The notes: generated from the sequence alone by a model not told the origin. Shown: positions 1-9,344, counted from the first letter of the stretch. The stretch is DNA of 64,000 nt from Pseudomonas sp. RIT409 (GCF_003052515.2 NZ_QARE02000005.1:62001-126000), one strand, 5' to 3'. Program-made: numbers and translations.

Positions 1-1
1 C

Positions 2-358
2 TTCGGTGAATTGCGAGGGGCCGAGGCGGGTGATATGTGGCGAATGCTGACATCCCGTGCCCAGTCTTTTTCGGTGCACTTCGACAACGTGCGCGCTGAC
101 GAGCGTTCCGGTAGCGCGCATTGGGTCGCGACCTATCTGTTCAGCCAGACCGGACGTACCGTGGTCAACGATATACAGGCGCGGTTCGTCTTCCGGGACG
201 GCAAGATCTGCGAACACCATGACCACTTCGACCTGTGGCGCTGGTCACGGCAGGCGCTGGGTGCGAAAGGCGCGCTGCTGGGGTGGACGCCGCTGGTCCA
301 GAACAAGATCCGCCATCAGGCGCGGCAGGGGCTGCGCGGCTTCCGCCAAGGACGCTAA
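2..358 (+). CDS. NTF2/SnoaL-like family protein (5' end cut off)
   Basis: The reading frame is open from the left edge of the window, so the N-terminus is missing and about 118 C-terminal residues remain. The pattern of a beta-rich core (SFSVHFDNV, GSAHWVATYLF, VNDIQARFVFRDGKI) followed by EHHDHFDLWRWSRQALG is typical of the nuclear-transport-factor-2/SnoaL-like fold used by small polyketide cyclases, isomerases and many uncharacterised proteins. The HDHFD-W pattern is common in bacterial NTF2-like proteins of unknown substrate. The gene is followed at 426 by a GIY-YIG gene on the same strand. The family is fairly clear; the specific function is unknown. Confidence 0.75.
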   Translation, partial: FGELRGAEAGDMWRMLTSRAQSFSVHFDNVRADERSGSAHWVATYLFSQTGRTVVNDIQARFVFRDGKICEHHDHFDLWRWSRQALGAKGALLGWTPLVQNKIRHQARQGLRGFRQGR

Positions 359-425
359 GCACCCGTGGTCGACCGTCGAGCGCATCCTCTGTAATCTTGC
401 GTGACGTTTCACCTGAGACCCTGCC

Positions 426-740
426 GTGTCAGCCGAGAGCCGCTCCGACATTCCCTGCAAACCGTGGTTCGTGTACCTGGTACGCGCTGCCAACGGTTCG
501 CTTTATTGCGGTATCAGCGACGATCCGCATCGACGTTTTCAAAAGCACCAGAGCGGCAAAGGCGCGCGCTTTTTCTGTTCAAGCCCTGCTGTGGCACTGG
601 TGTACATCGAGTCCTGCCGCGACAAAGGCGAAGCCCTGCGCCAGGAGCGGCTGATCAAGAAACTGCGCAAGTCTGCGAAAGAGGCGCTGGCTGCAACGTT
701 TATTGACCCGTCGTCGAGCGAACACCTCGTCATTTCGTAG
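426..740 (+). CDS. GIY-YIG nuclease family protein (YhbQ-like)
   Basis: This 104-residue protein starts at a GTG. It is a single GIY-YIG domain with the two signature strands WFVYLVRA and SLYCGIS, the conserved Arg in the following helix (HRRFQKH) and a basic region [12 protein letters not shown]. Length and layout match the UPF0213/YhbQ group of stand-alone GIY-YIG proteins, which are presumed DNA nucleases possibly linked to DNA damage. The first Tyr of the motif is Val-Tyr-Leu, a normal variant. There is no restriction or mobile-element context, so this is probably a housekeeping copy. Substrate and biological role are unknown. Confidence 0.85.
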   Translation: MSAESRSDIPCKPWFVYLVRAANGSLYCGISDDPHRRFQKHQSGKGARFFCSSPAVALVYIESCRDKGEALRQERLIKKLRKSAKEALAATFIDPSSSEHLVIS

Positions 741-943
741 CGCTCAGGTCGAGTTCGCAGCGTCATCGAGCGGTTGCGTTTCGCCATCCGTTCTGGCTGT
801 CTGCCTGCCAGGAGCACTGCCTTATCCTATCTTCAACGCCCTTGACGTCTCCGACGTAGTCGACCCATTGTTTGACTGCTTGGCGAGCGCTAAAACTGGC
901 TGCGATAAGCTCGATACGGGTTATCGCAAGTACCTGATTTGGC

Positions 944-965
944 CTTCACGTCACTCGACGTGAAG
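944..965. promoter_or_regulatory. Perfect 9-bp inverted repeat upstream of the GST gene
   Basis: The arms CTTCACGTC (944–952) and GACGTGAAG (957–965) are perfect reverse complements separated by 4 bases. The element ends 48 bases before the start of the glutathione-transferase gene and has no T-run, so it looks more like an operator than a terminator. The cognate regulator is unknown. Confidence 0.45.
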
Positions 966-1013
966 CAGAGTAGCCACTAGGCTGGCCGTTCCCTAGACGA
1001 GGTCTCGAAGCAC

Positions 1014-1946
1014 ATGTCAGAGCTGATTCTGCATCACTATCCAATGTCGCTGTTCGCTGAAAAGGCCCGCCTGATGCTCGGTTTCAAGGGGGTGTCGTGG
1101 CGTTCGGTGATCATCCCTCCGGTCCTGCCAAAGCCTGACCTCATCGCGCTGACGGGGGGGTACCGCAAGACGCCGGTGTTGCAGGTCGGCGCAGATATCT
1201 ATTGCGATACCGCTTTGATTGCCCGCCGTCTGGAGGCTGAAAAGTCAGCTCCTGCGTTCTATCCGGAGGGCCAGGAATTCAATGCTGCCAGCCTGGCTGC
1301 CTGGGCCGATTCGGTGCTGTTTCTGCATTCGGTCAGTCTGGTTTTTCAGCCGGCCTCACTGGCCGCGCGTTTCGCCAACCAGCCACCCGAGAAAATGAAA
1401 GCGCTGGTGAACGACCGCTCGAAGTTTTTTGAGGGAGGCACTGCGACGCGCATCCCGCTCGAACAGGCGCAGCATCAGTGGCCCACGCTGATGGGACGTC
1501 TTGAAACGCAATTGCAGCGCAACGGCGACTTCTTGCTGGGCGTGCCTTCCATTGCCGACTTCGCTGTGGCGCATACCCTTTGGTTCCTGAAGCAAACCCC
1601 AGTCACCGCTTCGTACGTCGACGATTACCCGGCTGTGCTGGCGTGGTATCAGCGTGTGATCGGTTTTGGCCATGGTGCGCCCAGTGAGCTCAGCTCGACA
1701 GACGCCATCGGGATCGCGCGTGCAGCGCAGCCAGCCCCGCTGCCGAACGAAGTGTTCAAAGACCCTAATGGTTTCGAGCCGGGTCAGCAGGTGAGCGTGT
1801 CGGCGGTGGACTACGGCGTTGACCCAGTGGATGGAGAGCTGATGTTCAGCGGCCGCGAGGAAATCATTGTGCGCCGCGAGGATGAGCGTGCAGGGAAAGT
1901 GCATGTGCACTTTCCCCGTTATGGATTTCGGATTGAGGTGCGCTGA
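1014..1946 (+). CDS. Glutathione S-transferase family protein with C-terminal extension
   Basis: This protein has 310 residues. The N-terminus is a thioredoxin-like GST domain (LILHHYPMSLFAEKARLML, then TPVLQVGADIYCDTALIARRLE, which holds the usual cis-Pro and glutathione-gamma-Glu binding positions around residues 50–70). An all-helical C-terminal domain spans roughly 90–220 (LLGVPSIADFAVAHTLWFL resembles the N-capping box region). About 80 further residues (230–310) look beta-rich and are not part of a standard 200–220 residue GST. It is probably a cytosolic detoxification or stress enzyme with unknown substrate. It is transcribed alone, convergent with the glutaredoxin gene. Confidence 0.85.
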   Translation: MSELILHHYPMSLFAEKARLMLGFKGVSWRSVIIPPVLPKPDLIALTGGYRKTPVLQVGADIYCDTALIARRLEAEKSAPAFYPEGQEFNAASLAAWADSVLFLHSVSLVFQPASLAARFANQPPEKMKALVNDRSKFFEGGTATRIPLEQAQHQWPTLMGRLETQLQRNGDFLLGVPSIADFAVAHTLWFLKQTPVTASYVDDYPAVLAWYQRVIGFGHGAPSELSSTDAIGIARAAQPAPLPNEVFKDPNGFEPGQQVSVSAVDYGVDPVDGELMFSGREEIIVRREDERAGKVHVHFPRYGFRIEVR

Positions 1947-2001
1947 TTCATGTGAACCTTAGTTCGAGGTTGCTTCGAGCAATCCAAGGCGGACACGTTG
2001 A

Positions 2002-2352
2002 TCACTTCAACGCTGCCAGAGTCTCCTCCGGCGAAAAGCCCCTGATCAACGTGCCATTCACATCGATCAGGGGAATGCCGCGACCACCCAGCGCCTCGTA
2101 AGCCTTGCGGCCTTCCTTGGACTTCTCGATGTCGTACTCGGTATAGGGAATGCCCTTGCTGTCGAGGAAGCGCCGCGTCTGTTTGCAGTAGCCACACCAG
2201 TCGGTCGCATACAGGGTGACCCTGGCGTTGCTCTGGACCTGCGCGGACACGGTGGGGTCAGGGTGGACGAAGTTTTCGATTTTGCCCCAGTTCTGATAGA
2301 CCACGACCACCATCATGATCAACACGAACTTCTTCAAGGTGCGTACGAACAT
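2002..2352 (-). CDS. Membrane-anchored glutaredoxin/thioredoxin-fold protein
   Basis: This 116-residue protein has an N-terminal hydrophobic segment (residues 8–19, KFVLIMMVVVVY) that should act as a signal anchor. It is followed by a glutaredoxin domain with the redox motif CGYC at residues 53–56 and the cis-Pro loop GGRGIPLIDV. It would sit with its redox domain in the periplasm or at the inner membrane. It lies 5 bases downstream of yejK on the same strand, so the two are probably co-transcribed; the same pairing is known in other Pseudomonas. The physiological disulfide partner is not known. Confidence 0.88.
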   Translation of the reverse strand: MFVRTLKKFVLIMMVVVVYQNWGKIENFVHPDPTVSAQVQSNARVTLYATDWCGYCKQTRRFLDSKGIPYTEYDIEKSKEGRKAYEALGGRGIPLIDVNGTLIRGFSPEETLAALK

Positions 2353-2357
2353 CGCGA

Positions 2358-3359
2358 TCAGCGCCTTTTCAATTGGTCGGTCAGTTGGGTCGGCAAACCT
2401 CTGATGATCAGCGTCCCTGTTTCCTCGTCGTATTCGATCTTGTCGCCCAACAGGTGCGCTTCGAAGCTGATCGACAGTCCTTCAGCGCGGCCAGTGAAGC
2501 GGCGAAATTGGTTGAGCGTACGTTTATCCGCAGGGATTTCCGGCGACAGGCCGTAGTCCTTGTTCCGGATGTGTTCGTAGAACGCACGCGGGCGGTCTTC
2601 GTCGATCAGCCCGGAAAGCTCTTCCAGCGCGATCGGCTCACCCATTTTGCTTTGGCTGCTGGCGTAATCCACCAGTGCCTTGGTTTTCTCGCGGGTGGAC
2701 TCTTCGGGCAAGTCTTCGCTCTCGACGAAGTCGCTGAAGGCCTTCAGAAGGGTGCGAGTCTCGCCGGGGCCGTCGACGCCTTCTTCGCAACCGATGAAGT
2801 CGCGGAAGTACTCGGAGACCTTCTTCCCGTTCTTGCCCTTGATGAACGAAATGTATTGCTTGGATGCTTTGTTGTTCTGCCACTCCGAAAGGTTGATCCG
2901 CGCGGCAAGGTGTAATTGGCCCAGGTCGAGATGACGTGAGGGCGTGACGTCCAGTGCTTCGTTCACCGCGACCCCTTCGCTGTGGTGCAGCAAAGCGATC
3001 GCCAGGTACTCGGTCATGCCTTGCTGATAGTGGGCGAACAGCACGTGCCCACCAACGGAGAGATTCGACTCCTCCATCAGCTTCTGCAGGTGTTCGACGG
3101 CCACCCGGCTGAACGCAGTGAAGTCCTTCCCATCGTCGAGGTATTCCTTGAGCCAGCCGCTGAACGGATAAGCCCCGGACTCGGGATGAAACAACCCCCA
3201 CGCCTTGCCTTGTTTCGCGTTGTAGCTTTCGTTGAGGTCGGCCAGCATGTTTTCGATGGCTTGAGACTCTGCCAGTTCGGAATCTCGGGCGTGGAGGACT
3301 GCTGGCGTACCGTCGGGTTTCTTGTCGATCAGGTGAACGATGGCGTGACGGATCGGCAT
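2358..3359 (-). CDS. yejK: Nucleoid-associated protein YejK (NdpA family)
   Basis: I start this gene at the ATG giving [17 protein letters not shown], because family members begin here; the open frame runs 21 codons further upstream without family-like sequence. The product has 333 residues, the usual length for YejK/NdpA (about 335). Characteristic stretches are [32 protein letters not shown] and [24 protein letters not shown]. The E. coli homologue is an abundant nucleoid-associated DNA-binding protein. Here it lies upstream of the glutaredoxin gene and divergent from an HU gene, so two nucleoid proteins share one intergenic region. Confidence 0.92.
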   Translation of the reverse strand: MPIRHAIVHLIDKKPDGTPAVLHARDSELAESQAIENMLADLNESYNAKQGKAWGLFHPESGAYPFSGWLKEYLDDGKDFTAFSRVAVEHLQKLMEESNLSVGGHVLFAHYQQGMTEYLAIALLHHSEGVAVNEALDVTPSRHLDLGQLHLAARINLSEWQNNKASKQYISFIKGKNGKKVSEYFRDFIGCEEGVDGPGETRTLLKAFSDFVESEDLPEESTREKTKALVDYASSQSKMGEPIALEELSGLIDEDRPRAFYEHIRNKDYGLSPEIPADKRTLNQFRRFTGRAEGLSISFEAHLLGDKIEYDEETGTLIIRGLPTQLTDQLKRR

Positions 3360-3712
3360 GGATTTCTCGGCTGCTGAAAAGGGACTGAACGGGAAAAGGA
3401 CGGCCCGTGCGAAAGTCGGCAAGTGTACCGCAGACTGGGTGAATCTCGCGTGGGCGAGGGCTGAAACAGGGGAGGAGAGCGTAGTGATATGACTTTTTTA
3501 CCCCTCAAACACGATAAAGCTGACCAAATGGCTAGTCAGGTGCGGATATTTACCTGTCTCTGTGCTAGCTTTGCCCGGTCTTGCGCACCGAGGCGCGCCA
3601 AGCATGCAGTTTGTGGGCGTTTGGCCGAACCAAAGACCGTTTTCGGTATCTACATTTCGCGTCCGTGCACACTCTGCAAACCATATGAATTTGATAGGGA
3701 AGGAACACCACC
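3360..3712. other. Intergenic region between yejK and hupN
   Basis: This 353-base divergent region must hold the promoters of yejK (minus) and hupN (plus). A clear ribosome binding site (GGGAAGGAA) lies just before the hupN ATG. I cannot assign -35/-10 boxes with confidence and see no repeat, RNA gene or missed ORF with family-like sequence. Confidence 0.4.
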
Positions 3713-3994
3713 ATGGCTCTGACTAAAGACCAATTGATCGCCGATATCGCAGAAGCTATCGACGCGCCAAAAACCACCGCGCGCAATGCTCTGGACCAAT
3801 TGGGCCAAATCGTCGCTGACCAACTGGAAGCCGGTAGTGAGATCACTCTGCCAGGCATCGGCAAACTGAAAATCACCGACCGCCCGGCTCGCACTGGCCG
3901 CAACCCATCGACTGGCGCAGCCATCGAAATCGCAGCCAAGAAAGTGGTCAAGTTCGTTCCAGCCAAAGTGCTGACCGACTCGATCAACAAGTAA
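3713..3994 (+). CDS. hupN: HU family DNA-binding protein (HupN-type)
   Basis: This 93-residue protein carries the whole HU fold: helical dimerisation N-terminus (MALTKDQLIADIAEAI), the beta-arm segment around GRNPSTGAAIEIAAKKVVKFVP with the conserved Pro that intercalates in DNA, and the C-terminal helix AKVLTDSINK. Pseudomonas species have several HU genes. The copy located between yejK and rlmF/valS corresponds to the one named hupN in P. putida, as I recall the gene order. It compacts and bends chromosomal DNA. It has its own terminator directly downstream. HU identity is certain; the paralogue name is inferred from context. Confidence 0.93.
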   Translation: MALTKDQLIADIAEAIDAPKTTARNALDQLGQIVADQLEAGSEITLPGIGKLKITDRPARTGRNPSTGAAIEIAAKKVVKFVPAKVLTDSINK

Positions 3995-4017
3995 GCGACA
4001 ACGCTGCTTGTGAAGAG

Positions 4018-4054
4018 AAACCGTGTGACGGAGCGATCCGAACACGGTTTTTTT
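4018..4054 (+). terminator. Intrinsic terminator of hupN
   Basis: A 9-bp stem, AAACCGTGT (4018–4026) with ACACGGTTT (4042–4050), is followed by an uninterrupted T-run. It lies 24 bases after the hupN stop. Confidence 0.85.
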
Positions 4055-4074
4055 GTGCCTGCGCTCTGGTTTTT

Positions 4075-4161
4075 GTAGGAACGCGCTTGCCCGCAACGGC
4101 GGTGTGTCGGACGACATTCAGGCGCTTGGCACGACACGGTCGCAGGCAAGCGCGCTCATAC
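4075..4161. repeat. REP pair 1 (inverted REP-type repeats)
   Basis: A left unit close to GTAGGAGCGCGCTTGCCCGC (here GTAGGAACGCGCTTGCCCGC) is paired with an inverted right unit (CGCAGGCAAGCGCGCTCATAC) about 45 bases later. The right unit is more degenerate than in other copies. The element sits just past the 3' end of rlmF, between converging genes. Confidence 0.8.
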
Positions 4162-4169
4162 ACCGACAA

Positions 4170-5198
4170 TCAGCTGCGTTCGGTCACCCAACGCTCGGCA
4201 CGCCATGTGGCCCGCTGGGCCCCGTCCTGAAACGTCCAGGCCACGAAGCGGCTTTGTTTCTGCCCCTGTGACATCTCCACCACATGGCGTTCCAGCGCGC
4301 CGGCCTTTTTCAGGGCCGCCTCGATCAGCGGCAGGTTGGAAGCTTTTGACACCAGCGTGCTGAACCACAACACCTGATTCGGCACTTGAGCGCTTTCGCT
4401 GATCAGTTGTGAAACAAACCGCGCCTCGCCCCCCTCGCACCACAGTTCGGCTGCTTGCCCGCCAAAGTTCAGCACCGGCAGTTTGCGCTTGGGGTCGGCC
4501 TTGCCCAGCGCGCGCCATTTGCGCTGGCTGCCGCGCAATGCTGCGTCAGCGGAAGCGTGAAAGGGCGGGTTGCACAGGCTCAGGTCGAAGCGCTCATCGG
4601 CCTGTAACAGACCGACCAGAATGTGCTTGCGGTCGGTTTGTTGGCGCAGGCTGATGGCTTTGCCCAAGGCGTTGGCCTTGACGATGGTAGTGGCCGAGGC
4701 GAGGGCGACCTTGTCGATGTCTGACCCCACGAAGTGCCAGCCGTATTCGCGATGACCGATCAGCGGGTAGATACAGTTGGCGCCGGTCCCGACGTCCAGC
4801 GCCTTGATCGCCGCACCGCGAGGGATGGCCCCTTCGTTGTGCTCGGCCAAGAGGTCGGCCAGAAAGTGGACGTAGTCCGCGCGGCCGGGGATCGGTGGAC
4901 ACAAGTAATCCGCCGGGATGTCCCAATGGGCGATGCCATAGTAGGCCTTGAGCAAAGCGCGATTGAACGCCCGAACCGCCGCTGGATTGGCAAAGTCAAT
5001 GCTTTCCTTGCCGTAGGGATTGATGATCACGAACTGGCCCAGTTCAGGGCTGCTTTTGATCAACCGAGGGAAGTCGTAATGCCCCTGATGGCGATTGCGT
5101 GGATGCAGGCTGGCTTTTTCGCGCGGTTCGGCGGGTTTAGCCGCAGGGGCAGCTTTGGGCTTCTTGCGTGGTGGTTTGGGTGTGTCTGGAGTAGCCAT
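4170..5198 (-). CDS. rlmF: 23S rRNA (adenine(1618)-N6)-methyltransferase RlmF
   Basis: This 342-residue protein has a basic, Pro/Ala/Lys-rich N-terminal tail (residues 1–30) followed by the family start [17 protein letters not shown]. The SAM-binding motif I is at about 132–142 ([11 protein letters not shown]). The catalytic NPPF motif of N6-adenine methyltransferases is at 210–213 (LCNPPFHAS). RlmF methylates A1618 of 23S rRNA using SAM. The gene stands alone on the minus strand between two REP pairs, downstream of valS. Length and motifs fit the family well. Confidence 0.93.
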   Translation of the reverse strand: MATPDTPKPPRKKPKAAPAAKPAEPREKASLHPRNRHQGHYDFPRLIKSSPELGQFVIINPYGKESIDFANPAAVRAFNRALLKAYYGIAHWDIPADYLCPPIPGRADYVHFLADLLAEHNEGAIPRGAAIKALDVGTGANCIYPLIGHREYGWHFVGSDIDKVALASATTIVKANALGKAISLRQQTDRKHILVGLLQADERFDLSLCNPPFHASADAALRGSQRKWRALGKADPKRKLPVLNFGGQAAELWCEGGEARFVSQLISESAQVPNQVLWFSTLVSKASNLPLIEAALKKAGALERHVVEMSQGQKQSRFVAWTFQDGAQRATWRAERWVTERS

Positions 5199-5228
5199 GA
5201 CGAATTCGATTCTCGTGAGAATACAAAA

Positions 5229-5321
5229 CCCCGTAGGAGCGCGCTTGCCCGCGATTGCGTTGTGTCAGCTACACAATGGGGCTGACAAAATGCTATCGCG
5301 GGCAAGCGCGCTCCTACGGGG
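5229..5321. repeat. REP pair 2
   Basis: CCCCGTAGGAGCGCGCTTGC opens the left unit and an exactly inverted right unit ends in CTCCTACGGGG; the arms match over more than 20 bases. It lies in the 171-base gap between valS and rlmF. As RNA it would fold into a long stem, and it may protect or end the valS transcript. Confidence 0.9.
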
Positions 5322-5369
5322 CTTGCGACCGGTCAGTCTGACCGGATGTCAGGCTGACCGCTTGTTTCA

Positions 5370-8216
5370 TTACAAACTCGCAATCCGTGCGTGCTGCTCG
5401 GCCAGCTTGCCCAGGGCCTGCTCGGCCTCGGCCAGCTTGGCGCGCTCCTTGGCGATGACATCGGCAGGGGCCTTGTCGACGAAGGAAGCGTTGGACAGCT
5501 TGCCGCCCACGCGCTGCACTTCGCCTTGCAGGCGCTGGATTTCCTTGTCCAGACGTGCCAACTCAGCGCCTTTGTCGATCAGGCCGGCCATTGGTACCAG
5601 CACTTCCATTTCGCCCACCAGCGCGGTGGCGGAGAGCGGGGCCTCGGCGCCAGCAGCCAGCACAGTGAAGGACTCGAGCTTGGCCAGCTTCTTGAGCAGG
5701 TGCTCGTTTTCGCTCAGGCGGCGCTGATCTTCGACGCTGACGTTCTTGAGGAACAATTGCAATGGCTTGCCGGGGCCGATGTTCATTTCGCCACGGATGT
5801 TGCGCACACCCAGCATCAGGCCCTTGAGCCACTCGATGTCGCCTTCGGCGGCGGCGTCGATGCGCTCTTCGTTCGCCACTGGCCAAGGTTGCAGCATGAT
5901 GGTCTTGCCCTGCACGCCGGCCAGCGGCGCCAGGCGCTGCCAGATTTCCTCGGTGATGAACGGCATGAACGGGTGCGCGAGACGCAGCGCCACTTCCAGG
6001 ACCCGCACCAGCGTACGGCGGGTGCCACGCTGACGCTCGACGGGTGCGTTTTCATCCCACAGCACCGGCTTGGACAACTCCAGATACCAGTCGCAATACT
6101 GGTTCCAGATGAACTCGTACAGCGCCTGTGCCGCGAGGTCGAATCGGAATTGGTCCAGTTGACGGGTCACTTCGGCTTCGGTGCGTTGCAATTGAGAGAT
6201 GATCCAGCGGTCCGGCAGCGAAAGCTCGAACGCTTCGCCGTTCTGACCGCAGTCTTCACCCTTGTCGAGCACGTAGCGCGCAGCGTTCCAGATCTTGTTG
6301 CAGAAATTGCGGTAGCCCTCGACGCGGCCCATGTCGAACTTGATGTCACGACCGGTGGACGCCAGCGAGCAGAAGGTGAAGCGCAGGGCATCGGTGCCAT
6401 AGCTGGCGATGCCCTCGGCGAATTCGGCGCGGGTCTGCTTCTCGATCTTCTTGGCCAGTTGAGGCTGCATCATCCCGCTGGTGCGTTTTTGCACCAGGGC
6501 TTCAAGCTCGATGCCGTCGACGATGTCCAGCGGGTCCAGCACGTTGCCCTTGGACTTGGACATCTTCTGGCCCTGGCCGTCGCGCACTAGGCCATGTACG
6601 TAGACGGTCTTGAACGGGATCTGCGGGGTGCCGTCTTCGTTCTTCACCAGGTGCATGGTGAGCATGATCATCCGGGCGACCCAGAAGAAAATGATATCGA
6701 AGCCGGTCACCAGCACGTCGGTCGGGTGGAAGGTTTTCAGGAATTCGGTTTGCTCCGGCCAGCCCAGCGTGGAGAACGTCCACAGGCCCGAACTGAACCA
6801 GGTGTCGAGCACGTCGTTGTCCTGCTGCAGCGCGACGTCTGGCCCGAGGTTGTGCTTGGCGCGCACCTCGGCTTCGTCGCGGCCGACATACACCTTGCCT
6901 GCTTCGTCGTACCACGCCGGGATCCGATGGCCCCACCACAACTGGCGGCTGATGCACCAGTCCTGGATGTCGCGCATCCAGGAGAAATACATGTTTTCGT
7001 ACTGTTTGGGCACGAAAGCGATGCGCCCGTCCTCGACTGCGGCGATGGCGGGCTCGGCCAGCGGCTTGGTGGACACGTACCACTGGTCGGTCAGCCATGG
7101 TTCGATGACCGTGCCGGAGCGGTCGCCTTTCGGCACTTTCAAGGCGTGGTCATCGACACTGACCAGCAGGCCGGCGGCGTCGAAGGCGGCAACGATCCGC
7201 TTGCGCGCCTCGAAGCGGTCCAGGCCTGCGTATTCGGCAGGCAGGGCAGCGTCGATGCTTTCGTTGAGCGTGCCATCGAGGTTGAACACCTGCGCCGCCG
7301 CAAGCACGGTGGCATTCTTGTCGAAGATGTTCAGCAGCGGCAGGTTGTGGCGCTTGCCGACTTCGTAGTCGTTGAAGTCGTGGGCGGGCGTGATCTTCAC
7401 GCAGCCGGTGCCGAATTCAGGGTCGCAGTAGTCGTCGGCAATGATCGGGATGCGACGGCCTACCAGCGGCAGCTCGACGAACTTGCCGATCAACGCCTTG
7501 TAGCGCTCGTCGTTCGGGTTCACTGCGACGGCCGCGTCGCCGAGCATGGTTTCAGGACGGGTAGTGGCGACGATCAGGTAGTCCTGACCGTCGGCGGTTT
7601 TCACGCCGTCGGCCAGCGGGTAGCGCAGGTTCCAGAGGCTGCCCTTTTCGTCGTGGTTCTCCACTTCCAGGTCGGAAATGGCCGTGTGCAACTTGGTGTC
7701 CCAGTTGACCAGACGTTTGCCACGATAGATCAGGCCGTCTTCATGCAGGCGTACGAACGCTTCTTTGACGGCTTCGGACAGGCCGTCGTCCATGGTGAAA
7801 CGCTCACGGCTCCAATCCACGGACGAGCCCAGACGACGGATCTGACGGCTGATGTTGCCGCCGGATTGATCCTTCCACTCCCAGACCTTCTCGAGAAATT
7901 TTTCACGACCCAGATCATGGCGGTTCTGGCCCTGAGCTTCGAGCTGACGCTCGACCAGCATCTGGGTGGCGATACCGGCATGGTCTGTGCCCGGTTGCCA
8001 CAGGGTGTTGCGGCCCTGCATCCGGCGGAAACGGATCAGGGCGTCCATGATCGCGTTGTTGAAACCATGGCCCATATGCAGGCTGCCGGTGACGTTCGGC
8101 GGCGGAATCATGATGGTGTACGAGTCGCCCGCGCCTTGCGGAGCGAAATAGTTTTCGGACTCCCAGGTCTGGTACCAGGAAGTTTCGATGGCGTGCGGCT
8201 GGTAGGTCTTGTCCAT
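5370..8216 (-). CDS. valS: Valyl-tRNA synthetase
   Basis: This 948-residue class I aminoacyl-tRNA synthetase charges tRNA-Val with valine. The HIGH-type motif is HMGH at residues 47–50 within [13 protein letters not shown], and the KMSKS motif ([14 protein letters not shown]) is near residue 550. Between them lies the CP1 editing domain with [10 protein letters not shown], which hydrolyses mischarged Thr-tRNA. The C-terminal 60–70 residues form the coiled-coil tRNA-binding arm ([26 protein letters not shown]). Length and motif order match bacterial ValRS. It is downstream of holC and the small gene at 8445, on the same strand but separated from them by a repeat-rich 228-base gap. Confidence 0.98.
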   Translation of the reverse strand: MDKTYQPHAIETSWYQTWESENYFAPQGAGDSYTIMIPPPNVTGSLHMGHGFNNAIMDALIRFRRMQGRNTLWQPGTDHAGIATQMLVERQLEAQGQNRHDLGREKFLEKVWEWKDQSGGNISRQIRRLGSSVDWSRERFTMDDGLSEAVKEAFVRLHEDGLIYRGKRLVNWDTKLHTAISDLEVENHDEKGSLWNLRYPLADGVKTADGQDYLIVATTRPETMLGDAAVAVNPNDERYKALIGKFVELPLVGRRIPIIADDYCDPEFGTGCVKITPAHDFNDYEVGKRHNLPLLNIFDKNATVLAAAQVFNLDGTLNESIDAALPAEYAGLDRFEARKRIVAAFDAAGLLVSVDDHALKVPKGDRSGTVIEPWLTDQWYVSTKPLAEPAIAAVEDGRIAFVPKQYENMYFSWMRDIQDWCISRQLWWGHRIPAWYDEAGKVYVGRDEAEVRAKHNLGPDVALQQDNDVLDTWFSSGLWTFSTLGWPEQTEFLKTFHPTDVLVTGFDIIFFWVARMIMLTMHLVKNEDGTPQIPFKTVYVHGLVRDGQGQKMSKSKGNVLDPLDIVDGIELEALVQKRTSGMMQPQLAKKIEKQTRAEFAEGIASYGTDALRFTFCSLASTGRDIKFDMGRVEGYRNFCNKIWNAARYVLDKGEDCGQNGEAFELSLPDRWIISQLQRTEAEVTRQLDQFRFDLAAQALYEFIWNQYCDWYLELSKPVLWDENAPVERQRGTRRTLVRVLEVALRLAHPFMPFITEEIWQRLAPLAGVQGKTIMLQPWPVANEERIDAAAEGDIEWLKGLMLGVRNIRGEMNIGPGKPLQLFLKNVSVEDQRRLSENEHLLKKLAKLESFTVLAAGAEAPLSATALVGEMEVLVPMAGLIDKGAELARLDKEIQRLQGEVQRVGGKLSNASFVDKAPADVIAKERAKLAEAEQALGKLAEQHARIASL

Positions 8217-8269
8217 GCGCGGCGGGAACCTGATCTGCTTTCAGTCGGAAAAGCCGGTCAGTATAGCTA

Positions 8270-8310
8270 CAGGGGCAGCTTCAAGCCACAAACTATAAGC
8301 CGCAAGCTGA
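8270..8310. repeat. Short AAGCCACAA-type repeat
   Basis: The stretch AGCTTCAAGCCACAAACTA…AAGCCGCAAGCTG is made of the same short words (CAAGCCACAA, GCAAGCT) that recur at 8435–8470, 17226–17345 and 32784–32809. It lies between valS and REP pair 3. Confidence 0.55.
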
Positions 8311-8349
8311 TCGCCAGCGTACGGGGACTGTGGATTTTGTCCGCAAATC

Positions 8350-8437
8350 GTGGGAGCGCGCTTGCCCGCAAATACGTCGGCAAATCCAATATCTCGGCTC
8401 ACTGACACGCCCTCATCGCGGGCAAGCGCGCTCCTGC
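8350..8437. repeat. REP pair 3
   Basis: The left unit GTGGGAGCGCGCTTGCCCGC and inverted right unit TCGCGGGCAAGCGCGCTCCT are about 45 bases apart, between valS and the small gene upstream of it. Confidence 0.88.
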
Positions 8438-8444
8438 TTGCAGC

Positions 8445-8888
8445 TTAAAGCTTGCCGCTTGAGGCTGCTGTTATCAGCCGCTCCATCCGCGCTTCGAGGC
8501 GACGCTTGATCTCGTTTTCGATATGCGGTGCGAAGTCGTGGATGACGTCCTGCATGATCAGTTGCGCAGCCGCCCGCAATTCGCTGTCAAGGTGCAACAG
8601 GTCGTCGGGATTTGGCGCAGCGGGCACAGGATCAGGGCGGGGAGGGGCAGGCGCTGCAAGGGCGGCGACAGGCTCCGGTTGCAACACTGGAACGTCGTGA
8701 GCGTCGGGTTCGTCTGCGGCAACAATCTGGCCGCTGACCACATCGAACAGCAAGGGAATCTGGCCTTCGCCGGGAACGGTGTCCGTCAGCAATGGCGGTT
8801 GCAGGGTGTCGTCGCCCAACAGCTGGCGGATCGACTCGAGATCATCCAGCAAGTGCGCCGAGTCTTTCAGGGATTTTGGATTATCCAT
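8445..8888 (-). CDS. Small protein of unknown function between holC and valS
   Basis: The 147-residue reading starts at the ATG giving MDNPKSLKDSAHLLDDLESIRQLL. Residues 1–90 are acidic and Pro/Ala-rich and probably disordered (PEPVAALAAPAPPRPDPVPAAPNPDD). The C-terminal part (95–145) is predicted helical (LHLDSELRAAAQLIMQDVIHDFAPHIENEIKRRLEARMERLI). The gene begins 8 bases after the holC stop, so it is probably co-transcribed with the polymerase III chi gene. Its last codons run into the short AAGCTT/GCTTGC repeat. I do not recognise a named domain. It is likely a real conserved pseudomonad gene because of its operon position and intact frame. Confidence 0.7.
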   Translation of the reverse strand: MDNPKSLKDSAHLLDDLESIRQLLGDDTLQPPLLTDTVPGEGQIPLLFDVVSGQIVAADEPDAHDVPVLQPEPVAALAAPAPPRPDPVPAAPNPDDLLHLDSELRAAAQLIMQDVIHDFAPHIENEIKRRLEARMERLITAASSGKL

Positions 8889-8895
8889 TGTGTAC

Positions 8896-9324
8896 TCAAA
8901 AACGCTGCAGTCGGTGGTTGTGCAGAGGATAGCCCTGTTCACGGTAGAAGCGGAAACTCTCTCGCGCCGCTTCGCGGATGGACGGTTCTTCTACGACGAT
9001 TTCCGCGACGCGCGCGAATCGTTTGAAAAAGGGAGGGATGCGCAGGTCGAGATTGACCAGCAGATCCTGATGGGCAGCCGGGTCGTCGCCGATGCCAAGT
9101 GCCACAGGGGCGTCGGGATCGTCTTCGAGTGGGCCGTGGGGCACGAAGGTTTCGCCCTTGAAGCGCCAGAGACGGGCGTCCAGTTCTGCCCGTTGTTCGG
9201 CATCGCTGCAATGCAGGTAGATGCGGTGGCCCAGCCGCCAGGCCTTGTCGGTGAGTTTGCAGGCGAAGTCCAGGCGCGCGACAGGATCGGCGGTGGGCAG
9301 AATGTAAAAGTCGACTTGGGTCAT
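8896..9324 (-). CDS. holC: DNA polymerase III subunit chi
   Basis: This 142-residue protein matches HolC along its length: MTQVDFYILPTADPVARLDFACKLTDKAWRLGHRIYLHCSD at the start, then LLVNLDLRIPPFFKRFARVAEIV. Chi binds psi in the clamp-loader complex and links the replisome to SSB on the lagging strand. It lies downstream of pepA, the usual gammaproteobacterial order (pepA-holC-valS), with one small extra gene before valS. Confidence 0.93.
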   Translation of the reverse strand: MTQVDFYILPTADPVARLDFACKLTDKAWRLGHRIYLHCSDAEQRAELDARLWRFKGETFVPHGPLEDDPDAPVALGIGDDPAAHQDLLVNLDLRIPPFFKRFARVAEIVVEEPSIREAARESFRFYREQGYPLHNHRLQRF

Positions 9325-9344
9325 GAACGGTCCATGGCGTGAAG

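Noticed and set aside
5334..5360. GGTCAG/CTGACC repeats after valS considered as a terminator
   Set aside because: The main palindrome has a one-base loop and no U-run on the minus strand; REP pair 2 is a better candidate for a 3'-end structure.
6594..8405. Plus-strand open frame of 603 codons across valS
   Set aside because: It is a shadow of valS: the minus-strand frame carries all ValRS motifs, while this one has low-complexity His/Val/Gly-rich sequence and no family resemblance.
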